Origin: DASRZM01 sp035686365
GTDB taxonomy: Bacteria; Pseudomonadota; Gammaproteobacteria; Xanthomonadales; Xanthomonadaceae
Direction: 5' to 3'
Length of the DNA stretch: 64,000 nucleotides
Assembly (NCBI GenBank): GCA_035686365.1
Contig: DASRZM010000094.1
Span: 1-64,000 of the forward strand
Position numbers and translations under genes: made by a program. The notes under the pieces were generated by a model that ran no database searches, had not been told where the DNA came from, and was given only the letters and a program-made list of their open reading frames with translations. Below, one piece after another: positions 53,351-60,942 of this stretch; position 1 is the first letter of the stretch; the number at the start of each line of letters is the position of its first letter.

Positions 53351-55393
53351 GTGATTTCGCAAACCGTCCTGCTGGTCATTGCCCTGGCGCCGCTGCTCGC
53401 ATCGCTGGTGGCAGGGCTGTTCGGTCGCCAGATCGGACGGGCTGGCGCGCACCGGGTCACCATCCTGGCGGTTGGAGTCTCGTGTGCGCTTTCCGCGTAC
53501 GTCCTGTACCAGCTCGTGTACGGGAACGCGCAGCCGTTCAATGCCAACATCTACACGTGGTTCGAGGTCGGCGCCTATTCGGCGCACGTCGGCTTCCTGG
53601 TCGACAACCTGACCGCGATGATGATGGTCGTGGTGACCTTCGTGTCGCTGCTCGTGCACGTCTACACGATCGGCTACATGCACGAGGATCCGGGCTACCA
53701 GCGGTTCTTCAGCTACATCTCGCTGTTCACGTTCTCGATGCTCATGCTGGTCATGAGCAACAACTTCCTGCAGCTGTTCTTCGGGTGGGAGGCGGTGGGG
53801 CTCGTCTCCTACCTGCTGATCGGATTCTGGTTCAAGCGGCCGACGGCGATCGCCGCCAGCCTGAAGGCGTTCCTGGTCAACCGCGTCGGCGACCTGGGCT
53901 TCCTGCTCGGCGTTGCCGCGGTGCTGCTGTATTTCGGCACGCTCGACTACGCCACCGTGTTCGCCGGCACCGGGATCATCCAGGGCGAAACGATCGAGGT
54001 GTTCGAGGGCTGGTCCTGGTCGGTGCCGACGATGATCTGCCTGCTGCTGTTCGTCGGGGCAATGGGCAAGTCGGCCCAGGTGCCGCTGCACGTGTGGCTG
54101 CCCGACTCGATGGAGGGTCCCACGCCGATCTCCGCGCTGATCCACGCGGCAACGATGGTCACTGCCGGCATCTTCATGGTCGCGCGCATGAACCCGCTGT
54201 TCGAGCTCAGCGAGATGGCGCTGGCCGTAGTGCTCGTGATCGGCGCCACGACGGCGTTCTTCACCGGGCTGATCGGCATCGTCCAGAACGACATCAAGCG
54301 GGTGATCGCCTACTCGACACTGTCGCAGCTGGGATACATGACGGTAGCGCTGGGCGTTTCCGCGTACGCGGGCGCCGTCTACCACCTGATGACGCACGCC
54401 TTCTTCAAGGCACTGCTGTTCCTGGCCGCCGGCTCGGTCATCATCGGCATGCACCACGAGCAGGACATACGCTACATGGGCGGCCTGCGCAGGAGGATGC
54501 CGATCACCTACGTCACGGCGCTGATCGGGACCCTGGCGCTGGTCGGCTTCCCGTTCTTCTCCGGCTACTATTCCAAGGACAGCATCATCGAGGCCGCGCA
54601 CCATGCCGCGTCCGAGGGCGGCGCCTGGTGGCACTGGTATGCCTACCTTGCCGTGCTGCTGGGCGTCGCGGTGACCGCGTTCTACAGTTTCCGCCTGCTG
54701 TACCTGACCTTCCACGGTGAGCCTCGCTGGGACGCCCGGCACGGGAACGCCGAACCTGCACCCGATCCCGACGGACCCGCGCAGGCGACGGAACCCGCGC
54801 ACGCCCATCACCAGGACCCGCACGAGTCGCCCCGGGTGGTGACCGTTCCGCTGATCCTGTTGGCGATCCCGTCGGTCGCGATCGGATTCTTCACCGTGGG
54901 CCCGATGCTGTTCGGCGATTTCTTCGCGGGGTCGATCCGCGTGCTGCCCGGGCACGAGCACTTGGCCGCGGTCGGTGAGGGCTTCCACGGGGCATTGGCG
55001 TTCGGACTGCACTTCTGGGCGTCGCCGGCGTTCTGGTTCGCTTTCGCCGGGTTCGCCCTGGCGACCTGGATCTACCTGTACGCCCCGGGCGTCGCGGACC
55101 GCGCCCGGCGCGCGCTGTCGTGGCCCTACCGCGTGCTGCAGGCCAAGTACGGATTTGACCGGCTGTGGGTCGACGGCTTCGGCGGCGGCGGCATCCGGCT
55201 GGGACGGGTGTTGTGGCGCCGCGGCGACGCCGGTCTGATCGACGGCGTCCTGGTGAACGGCTCGGCGTTGGTGGTCGACCGCGTCGCGGCCATCGTGCGG
55301 CACGTGCAATCGGGGCTGCTCTACCACTACGCATTCGCGATGATCCTGGGGCTGATCGCGCTGTTGGGCGCGCTGCTCTGGGCCGCGGGCTGA
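53351..55393 (+). CDS. nuoL: NADH-quinone oxidoreductase subunit L
   Basis: 680 residues, GTG start at 53351. Antiporter-like subunit with about 16 helices and the long lateral C-terminal helix. Conserved FGWEAVGLVSYLLIGFW (glutamate), GAMGKSAQVPLHVWLPDSME (lysine), and KRVIAYSTLSQLGYM. A histidine-rich loop (HAHHQDPHESP, about residue 480) in the variable region is not conserved. Distal proton pump of the membrane arm. Confidence 0.96.
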   Translation: MISQTVLLVIALAPLLASLVAGLFGRQIGRAGAHRVTILAVGVSCALSAYVLYQLVYGNAQPFNANIYTWFEVGAYSAHVGFLVDNLTAMMMVVVTFVSLLVHVYTIGYMHEDPGYQRFFSYISLFTFSMLMLVMSNNFLQLFFGWEAVGLVSYLLIGFWFKRPTAIAASLKAFLVNRVGDLGFLLGVAAVLLYFGTLDYATVFAGTGIIQGETIEVFEGWSWSVPTMICLLLFVGAMGKSAQVPLHVWLPDSMEGPTPISALIHAATMVTAGIFMVARMNPLFELSEMALAVVLVIGATTAFFTGLIGIVQNDIKRVIAYSTLSQLGYMTVALGVSAYAGAVYHLMTHAFFKALLFLAAGSVIIGMHHEQDIRYMGGLRRRMPITYVTALIGTLALVGFPFFSGYYSKDSIIEAAHHAASEGGAWWHWYAYLAVLLGVAVTAFYSFRLLYLTFHGEPRWDARHGNAEPAPDPDGPAQATEPAHAHHQDPHESPRVVTVPLILLAIPSVAIGFFTVGPMLFGDFFAGSIRVLPGHEHLAAVGEGFHGALAFGLHFWASPAFWFAFAGFALATWIYLYAPGVADRARRALSWPYRVLQAKYGFDRLWVDGFGGGGIRLGRVLWRRGDAGLIDGVLVNGSALVVDRVAAIVRHVQSGLLYHYAFAMILGLIALLGALLWAAG

Positions 55394-55411
55394 CTGACAG
55401 GGACGTTGCCG

Positions 55412-56926
55412 ATGCCTGCCCACTGGCCCCTGCTGAGTCTGCTGATCTGGCTGCCGATCCTCGGCGGCGCGGCCACGCTTGCGTTCGGTGAGGAGCGGCG
55501 CGAAGGCTCGCGTCGCTTCGCATTGCTGATCTCCCTGGTCACGTTGGCGCTGTGCGTGCCGCTGTACATGGGCCTGGACGCGTCCAGCGCGACGATGCAG
55601 TTCGCCGAGCGGGTCGCATGGGTGCCCACGCTGTCGATCGACTATTCCCTGGGGGTGGACGGCATTTCGGTCGCCCTGATCGGGCTGACGGCGCTGACCA
55701 CCGCGCTGGTGCTGGTAGGCGCCTGGCGTTCGGTCCAGGAACGGGTGCACCAGTACATGGCCGCGTTCCTGATCCTCGAAGGCCTGATGATCGGCGTGTT
55801 CTGCGCCCTGGACGGCATCCTGTTCTACGTGTTCTTCGAAGCGATGCTGATCCCGATGTTCATCATCATCGGGGTCTGGGGCGGGCCACGGCGCGTGTAC
55901 GCGGCGCTGAAGTTCTTCCTGTACACGTTCCTGGGCTCGGTGTTCATGCTGGTGGGCCTGATCTACCTGTACCTGCGCAGCGACAGCTTTGCGTTGGCTG
56001 ACTGGTACGCGCTGCCGCTGTCGGCCACCGAGCAGATGTGGCTGTTCTTCGCCTTCCTGGTCGCGTTCGCGGTCAAGGTCCCGATGTTCCCGGTGCACAC
56101 GTGGTTGCCGGACGCGCACGTGGAGGCGCCGACCGGCGGCTCGGTGATCCTGGCCGCGATCATGCTGAAGATCGGCGGATACGGGTTCCTGCGATTCACC
56201 CTGCCGATCGTGCCCGACGCCGGCTTCGAGTTCGCCTGGGTGGTGGTGGCGCTGTCGCTGATCGCGATCGTCTACGTGGGCATGGTGGCACTCGTGCAGG
56301 ACGACATGAAGAAGCTGATCGCCTATTCGTCGGTCTCCCACATGGGCTTCGTGACGCTGGGGACGTTCGTGGCGATCTGGCTCGTGCGCGAAGGCGGTCG
56401 CTCCGACGCCGCCGAGCTCGGCCTGCAGGGCGCGATGGTGCAGATGGTCTCCCACGGCCTGATCTCGGGCGCATTGTTCTCCTGCGTCGGTGTCGTCTAC
56501 GACCGCATGCACTCCCGGATGATCCGGGACTACGGCGGCGTGGTGAATACGATGCCGTGGTTCGCGGCCTTCATGGTGCTGTTCGCAATGGCCAATTCCG
56601 GGCTGCCCGGGACCAGCGGCTTCGTCGGCGAGTTCATGGTGATCCTGGCGGTGTTCCAGCACAGCCCGGTCCTCGCGGCCCTGGCGGCGCTGATCGTGAT
56701 CATCGGCGCGGCCTACACCCTGTGGCTGGTCAAGCGCGTCATCTTCGGCGAGGTGGCCAACCAGAACGTGGCCGAACTGAGCGACATCGGCCTGCGCGAG
56801 GCCGTGGTACTGGGCGTGTTCGCAGCCGGCGTGCTGCTGCTGGGCCTGTATCCGAAGCCGCTGACCGACCTGATGGATGCCTCCATCGCCCAGCTGGCGG
56901 CCCAGCTGGCCACGACCAAGCTCTGA
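55412..56926 (+). CDS. nuoM: NADH-quinone oxidoreductase subunit M
   Basis: 504 residues from the ATG at 55412; a TTG six bases upstream is possible. Antiporter-like subunit: FFEAMLIPMFIIIGVWG (key glutamate), AVKVPMFPVHTWLPDAHVEAP (lysine), KKLIAYSSVSHMGFV and GLPGTSGFVGEF. Eighteen bases after nuoL. Confidence 0.96.
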   Translation: MPAHWPLLSLLIWLPILGGAATLAFGEERREGSRRFALLISLVTLALCVPLYMGLDASSATMQFAERVAWVPTLSIDYSLGVDGISVALIGLTALTTALVLVGAWRSVQERVHQYMAAFLILEGLMIGVFCALDGILFYVFFEAMLIPMFIIIGVWGGPRRVYAALKFFLYTFLGSVFMLVGLIYLYLRSDSFALADWYALPLSATEQMWLFFAFLVAFAVKVPMFPVHTWLPDAHVEAPTGGSVILAAIMLKIGGYGFLRFTLPIVPDAGFEFAWVVVALSLIAIVYVGMVALVQDDMKKLIAYSSVSHMGFVTLGTFVAIWLVREGGRSDAAELGLQGAMVQMVSHGLISGALFSCVGVVYDRMHSRMIRDYGGVVNTMPWFAAFMVLFAMANSGLPGTSGFVGEFMVILAVFQHSPVLAALAALIVIIGAAYTLWLVKRVIFGEVANQNVAELSDIGLREAVVLGVFAAGVLLLGLYPKPLTDLMDASIAQLAAQLATTKL

Positions 56927-56939
56927 GGAAACGCCCGAC

Positions 56940-58385
56940 GTGATCTCCGCCGCCGACCTGGTCCCGATGACGCCCGAGATCTTCGTGCTCGCGGCGACCT
57001 GCGCACTGCTGATGCTCGACCTGTTCGTATCGGACAGGCGTCGCGGCCTGATCCACTTCCTTGCGCTGGCCACGTTGCTGGGCGGGGCGACGCTGATCCT
57101 GCGCCAGGGTGCGTTCGATGTCGATGGCGTGAGTGCATTCGGCGGCCTGTTCCTGCGCGATGCCGTGGGCGACGTCCTGAAGCTGTTCGTGTTCGTCGTC
57201 ACCGGTGCGACCTTCGTCTACGCCAAGTCGTACCTGATCGACCGCGGACTGTTCAAGGGCGAGTTCTACGTGCTGTGCCTGTTCGCGGTCCTGGGCATGA
57301 TGATCCTGGTCTCCGCGGGCAATCTGCTGACCGTCTACATGGGCCTGGAACTGCTGGCGCTCTCCAGCTATGCGCTGGTGGCGCTGCACCGCGACGACCG
57401 GCTGGCCTCCGAGGCGGCGATGAAGTACTTCGTGCTCGGCGCGCTGGCCTCCGGAATGCTGCTGTACGGCATGTCGATGGTCTACGGCGCGACCGGCTCG
57501 CTGTCGCTGGCGGAGATCCATGCCGCGGCAGCCCAGGCCGACGGCGACCGCACGCTGCTGATGTTCGGACTGGTGTTCCTGATCGTGGGGATCGCGTTCA
57601 AGTTCGGGGCGGCGCCGTTCCACATGTGGGTTCCCGACGTCTACCAGGGCGCGCCCACGGCGATCACGCTGTTCATCGGCTCGGCGCCCAAGCTGGCGGC
57701 CTTCGGAATGGCCTACCGCCTGCTCGAGGGCGGGACCGGTCCGCTGGACGCGCATTGGCGGGAGATGATCGCCTGGCTGGCGGTGCTGTCGCTGGCGATC
57801 GGCAATGTGCTCGCGATCGCACAGAGCAACATCAAGCGCATGCTGGCCTACTCGACCATCTCGCACGTCGGCTTCCTGTTCATGGGCCTGTCCCAGGCCA
57901 CGCCCGAAGGGTACGCGGCGGCGATGTTCTACGCGGTCAGCTACTCGCTGATGGCGGCCGGTGCCTTCGCGTGCGTGATCCTGCTCTCGCGCAAGGGGTT
58001 CGAAGCCGAGCAGATCGAGGATTTCCGGGGGCTCAACCGCCGGCATCCCTGGTACGCCCTGCTGGTGCTGTGCCTGATGGCCTCGCTGGCCGGCTTCCCG
58101 CCGTTCCTGGGTTTCTGGGCCAAGGTCCTGGTGCTCAGGGCCGCCATCGACGGCGGGATGCTCTGGCTGGCGGTCGCGGGCGTGGTGTTCGCGGTGATCG
58201 GGGCTTACTACTACCTGCGCGTGGTCAAGGTCATGTACTTCGACCCGCCCGGCGACAGTCGCGCGGTCGCGCGGCCAGACCCCCAGCTGCGGCTGCTGCT
58301 CAGCGTCAACGCGTTGCTGATGCTGGTGCTGGGTCTGTTCTGGAGCCCGCTGCTGGCCATGTGCCAGCGTGCATTCGGCGTCTGA
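56940..58385 (+). CDS. nuoN: NADH-quinone oxidoreductase subunit N
   Basis: 481 residues from the GTG at 56940, with GAGGA upstream. Third antiporter-like subunit: GLELLALSSYALVALHR, FKFGAAPFHMWVPDVYQGAP (lysine), KRMLAYSTISHVGFLFMG and SLAGFPPFLGFWAK. Last gene of the complex I operon; the initiator tRNA gene begins 76 bases later. Confidence 0.96.
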   Translation: MISAADLVPMTPEIFVLAATCALLMLDLFVSDRRRGLIHFLALATLLGGATLILRQGAFDVDGVSAFGGLFLRDAVGDVLKLFVFVVTGATFVYAKSYLIDRGLFKGEFYVLCLFAVLGMMILVSAGNLLTVYMGLELLALSSYALVALHRDDRLASEAAMKYFVLGALASGMLLYGMSMVYGATGSLSLAEIHAAAAQADGDRTLLMFGLVFLIVGIAFKFGAAPFHMWVPDVYQGAPTAITLFIGSAPKLAAFGMAYRLLEGGTGPLDAHWREMIAWLAVLSLAIGNVLAIAQSNIKRMLAYSTISHVGFLFMGLSQATPEGYAAAMFYAVSYSLMAAGAFACVILLSRKGFEAEQIEDFRGLNRRHPWYALLVLCLMASLAGFPPFLGFWAKVLVLRAAIDGGMLWLAVAGVVFAVIGAYYYLRVVKVMYFDPPGDSRAVARPDPQLRLLLSVNALLMLVLGLFWSPLLAMCQRAFGV

Positions 58386-58418
58386 ACTCCTGGGATCTGA
58401 ACCGCTGGCAACGCGGGC

Positions 58419-58447
58419 TTGCGGCTTCCCGATGGGGCCGTTACCAT
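58419..58447 (+). promoter_or_regulatory. Candidate promoter for tRNA-fMet
   Basis: TTGCGG (58419-58424) and TACCAT (58442-58447) are 17 bases apart; transcription would start about eight bases before the tRNA. The -35 matches in 3 of 6 and the -10 in 4 of 6 positions. Confidence 0.4.
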
Positions 58448-58461
58448 ACGCGTTCTACTGC

Positions 58462-58538
58462 TGCGGGGTGGAGCAGTCTGGCAGCTCGTCGGGCTCATAA
58501 CCCGAAGGTCGCAGGTTCAAATCCTGCCCCCGCTACCA
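58462..58538 (+). tRNA. Initiator tRNA-Met (anticodon CAT)
   Basis: 77 bases including encoded CCA. The anticodon stem TCGGG/CCCGA has the three consecutive G-C pairs of initiator tRNAs, with loop CTCATAA. The acceptor stem pairs at positions 2-7, but position 1 (T, 58462) faces position 72 (T, 58534), leaving the unpaired end that marks initiators; E. coli has C-A there. Same position as metY of E. coli, ahead of rimP-nusA-infB. Confidence 0.96.
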
Positions 58539-58551
58539 GTTCTGGAGACAG

Positions 58552-58576
58552 AAAAGCCTCCTCGCGAGGCTTTTTT
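58552..58576 (+). terminator. Intrinsic terminator after tRNA-fMet
   Basis: AAAAGCCTC (58552-58560) pairs with GAGGCTTTT (58566-58574) around CTCGC, followed by a run of six T (58571-58576), 13 bases after the tRNA. Read-through would be needed to reach rimP from the tRNA promoter. Confidence 0.85.
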
Positions 58577-58580
58577 GTTG

Positions 58581-58642
58581 CCCGTCGCCCAGGCGACGGG
58601 CCGGTCGGGCTGGGTCGGCCCGACCGCCGGCTTCGATGCCGG
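58581..58642 (+). other. Three consecutive hairpins in the rimP leader
   Basis: CCCGTCGCC/GGCGACGGG (58581-58600, 2-base loop), CGGTCGGGC/GCCCGACCG (58602-58626, 7-base loop) and CCGGC/GCCGG (58627-58642, 6-base loop) follow each other with almost no free bases, between two T-run terminators. All three stems are perfect. No reading frame occupies the region. Confidence 0.6.
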
Positions 58643-58664
58643 GGCCGGAACCAGGATGTACCGG

Positions 58665-58686
58665 AAGGGCCGCGTGCCCTTTTTTT
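58665..58686 (+). terminator. Second T-run terminator, upstream of rimP
   Basis: AAGGGC (58665-58670) pairs with GCCCTT (58676-58681) around CGCGT and runs into seven T (58680-58686). It lies about 85 bases before the rimP start, in the place of a transcription attenuator. Confidence 0.7.
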
Positions 58687-58771
58687 GTTTCCCGCGGACG
58701 TGGGGATGTGCCGGGTGCCGGATGGGGGCGACCCCGGAGCCGCCCCGGAATTGCAGACATCGGAGGCCGTG

Positions 58772-59290
58772 TTGTCGCAGAGGGCCGATGAGATCACTGC
58801 GCTGCTGGCGCCGGCGACCGCGTCGCTGGGGCTGGAGTTGCTCGGCGTGGAGTGGGCACCGTCCAGTTCCCGTTCGCTGCTGCGGCTGTACATCGACGCC
58901 CCCGGCCGTGCGGTGACGCTGGAAGACTGCGAGGCGGTGAGCCGCGAGGTCGAGGCGGTGCTGGACGTGCACGATCCGATCAAGGGCCGGTACACGTTGG
59001 AAGTGTCCTCGCCGGGGCTGGACCGGCCGTTGTTCACGGCAGCCCAGTTCGAACGGCACCTGGGAGAGCAGGTCAGGCTCACCCTGGCGCTTCCGGTAGA
59101 CGGGCGCCGCCGGCTGAGCGGGCGCATCGTGGCGGTCGAAGGCGGGACGGTCGTGCTGGCTGCCGCCGAGGGCGAGGTACGGATCGATTCCGGCGTCATC
59201 GAAATGGCGCGGATCGTGCCGGATTTCGCGGCGCTGGGCATCGGTCCGGCGTCGGCCCGCGGCGGGCGCCGGGGCACTGGGAAGCGGTAG
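58772..59290 (+). CDS. rimP: Ribosome maturation factor RimP
   Basis: 172 residues from the TTG at 58772, which has GGAGG (58762-58766) five bases upstream and aligns with the family start (SQRADEITALLAP). A GTG at 58769 is too close to that site, and the ATG at 58706 adds 22 residues unlike the family. Motifs: LGLELLGVEW, LRLYIDAPGRAVTLEDCEAV and LEVSSPGLDRPLF. Needed for 30S maturation. First gene of the nusA operon. Confidence 0.93.
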   Translation: MSQRADEITALLAPATASLGLELLGVEWAPSSSRSLLRLYIDAPGRAVTLEDCEAVSREVEAVLDVHDPIKGRYTLEVSSPGLDRPLFTAAQFERHLGEQVRLTLALPVDGRRRLSGRIVAVEGGTVVLAAAEGEVRIDSGVIEMARIVPDFAALGIGPASARGGRRGTGKR

Positions 59291-59369
59291 CAGGGCCGGA
59301 GTCCACTACGGGCTCCCGCGGATGGATGGATCGGAGCGCCGGCGGCGCAGCGTTTTCGGAGCGAAGCAG

Positions 59370-60863
59370 ATGAGCAAGGAACTGTTGATGGTGGTCGATG
59401 CCGTCGCCAACGAAAAGGGCGTCGAGCGCGAGGTCATTGTCGAGGCGATGGAGGCGGCGCTGGCTTCGGCGGCCAAGAAGCGTTACCCGGACCAGGACGT
59501 CAGCATCCGTGTGTCGATCGACCGGGAGTCGGGCGAGTACGAGACGTTCCGCCGCTGGGAGATCGTGCCCGACGAGGTGGTGATGGAATCCCCCGAGCGC
59601 ATGATCCGCCTGATGGACGCGGTCGACGAGGTCGAAGGTGCCGAGGTTGGCGGTTTCGTCGAGGAGCAGATCGAGAATCCGGAGTTCGGCCGCATCGCGG
59701 CGCAGGCTGCCAAGCAGGTGATCGTGCAGCGTGTGCGCGAGGCCGAGCGCGCCCAGGTGGTCGAGGCGTACAAGGACCGCGTCGGCGAGCTGATCACGGG
59801 CATCGTCAAGCGCGTGGAACGCGGCAGCATCTATATCGACTTGGGCGGCAACGCCGAGGCATTCATCCCCAAGGACAAGGCGATCCCGCGCGACGCCCTG
59901 CGCCCGGGCGACCGCGTGCGCGGTTACCTGTTCGACGTGCGCGCCGAGATCCGCGGTCCACAACTGTTCGTTTCGCGTACCGCGCCGGAGTTCATGATCG
60001 AGCTGTTCCGTCTGGAAGTACCCGAAGTGGGCCAGGGCTTGGTCGAGATCAAGGCCGCCGCGCGTGATCCCGGCGACCGCGCGAAGATCGCGGTGATCGC
60101 CCACGACACCCGGACCGACCCCATCGGCGCCTGCATCGGCATGCGCGGCTCACGTGTGCAGGCGGTGTCCAACGAGCTCAATGGCGAGCGCATCGACATC
60201 GTGCTGTGGAGCGAGAATCCGGCGCAGTTCGTGATCAACGCTATGGCGCCTGCCGAGGTCCAGTCGATCATCGTCGACGAAGAAAGGCATTCGATGGACA
60301 TCGCCGTGGCAGAAGACAAGCTGGCCCAGGCGATCGGCAAGGGCGGCCAGAACGTGCGCCTGGCCAGCAAGTGCACCGGCTGGCAGCTCAATGTCATGAC
60401 CCAGGACCAGATCCAGGCCAAGAGCGAATCCGAGCAGGCCGCCGCACGCACGCTGTTCATGGAACGACTCGAGGTCGACGAGGAGATCGCCGGGATCCTG
60501 GTGGCCGAGGGCTTCTCGACCGTGGAGGAGATCGCGTACGTACCCACGGCCGAGCTGCTCGCGGTCGAGGGGTTCGACGAGGACATCGTCGAGGAGTTGC
60601 GCGCCAGGGCGCGCGATACCCTGCTGACCGAGGCACTGGCGGTCGAGGAGGAACTCGAGGAGCACAAGCCGGCCGAGGACCTGCTTGCCATCGAAGGAAT
60701 GGACGAGGCGGTGGCGTACGAGCTGGCGCGCCGCGGCGTGGTCACCCAGGAGGACCTGGCCGAGATGGCGGTGGACGAGATCGCCGACATCGAGGGGCTG
60801 ACCGAGGAACATGCCGCGGTGCTGATCATGGCCGCGCGTGCGCCCTGGTTCGCGGAGGGATAG
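59370..60863 (+). CDS. nusA: Transcription termination/antitermination protein NusA
   Basis: 497 residues from the ATG at 59370 (MSKELLMVVDAVANEKGVE). N-terminal polymerase-binding domain, an S1 domain (GIVKRVERGSIYIDLGGNAE, near 140), two KH domains (IGACIGMRGSRVQAVSNEL and QAIGKGGQNVRLAS) and two acidic C-terminal repeats (around 360-490, with VAEGFSTVEEIAYVP). It modulates pausing, termination and rRNA antitermination and in E. coli represses its own operon. 79 bases after rimP. Confidence 0.97.
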   Translation: MSKELLMVVDAVANEKGVEREVIVEAMEAALASAAKKRYPDQDVSIRVSIDRESGEYETFRRWEIVPDEVVMESPERMIRLMDAVDEVEGAEVGGFVEEQIENPEFGRIAAQAAKQVIVQRVREAERAQVVEAYKDRVGELITGIVKRVERGSIYIDLGGNAEAFIPKDKAIPRDALRPGDRVRGYLFDVRAEIRGPQLFVSRTAPEFMIELFRLEVPEVGQGLVEIKAAARDPGDRAKIAVIAHDTRTDPIGACIGMRGSRVQAVSNELNGERIDIVLWSENPAQFVINAMAPAEVQSIIVDEERHSMDIAVAEDKLAQAIGKGGQNVRLASKCTGWQLNVMTQDQIQAKSESEQAAARTLFMERLEVDEEIAGILVAEGFSTVEEIAYVPTAELLAVEGFDEDIVEELRARARDTLLTEALAVEEELEEHKPAEDLLAIEGMDEAVAYELARRGVVTQEDLAEMAVDEIADIEGLTEEHAAVLIMAARAPWFAEG

Positions 60864-60942
60864 GTCCGGCCGCGATATCGACGCCAACCGCGCTACACTT
60901 CGCCCTTTGCGGGCGTCCAACCCGAGCAGAACGCAATTGCCC

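Noticed and set aside
53279..57202. A 1307-codon open frame on the minus strand across nuoL, nuoM and nuoN
   Set aside because: It mirrors the codon periodicity of three well-supported membrane proteins in high-GC DNA, is a low-complexity arginine/histidine/glutamine chain and matches no family.
58706..59290. ATG start at 58706 for rimP
   Set aside because: It adds 22 unrelated residues; the TTG at 58772 has GGAGG at five bases and aligns with the start of the RimP family.
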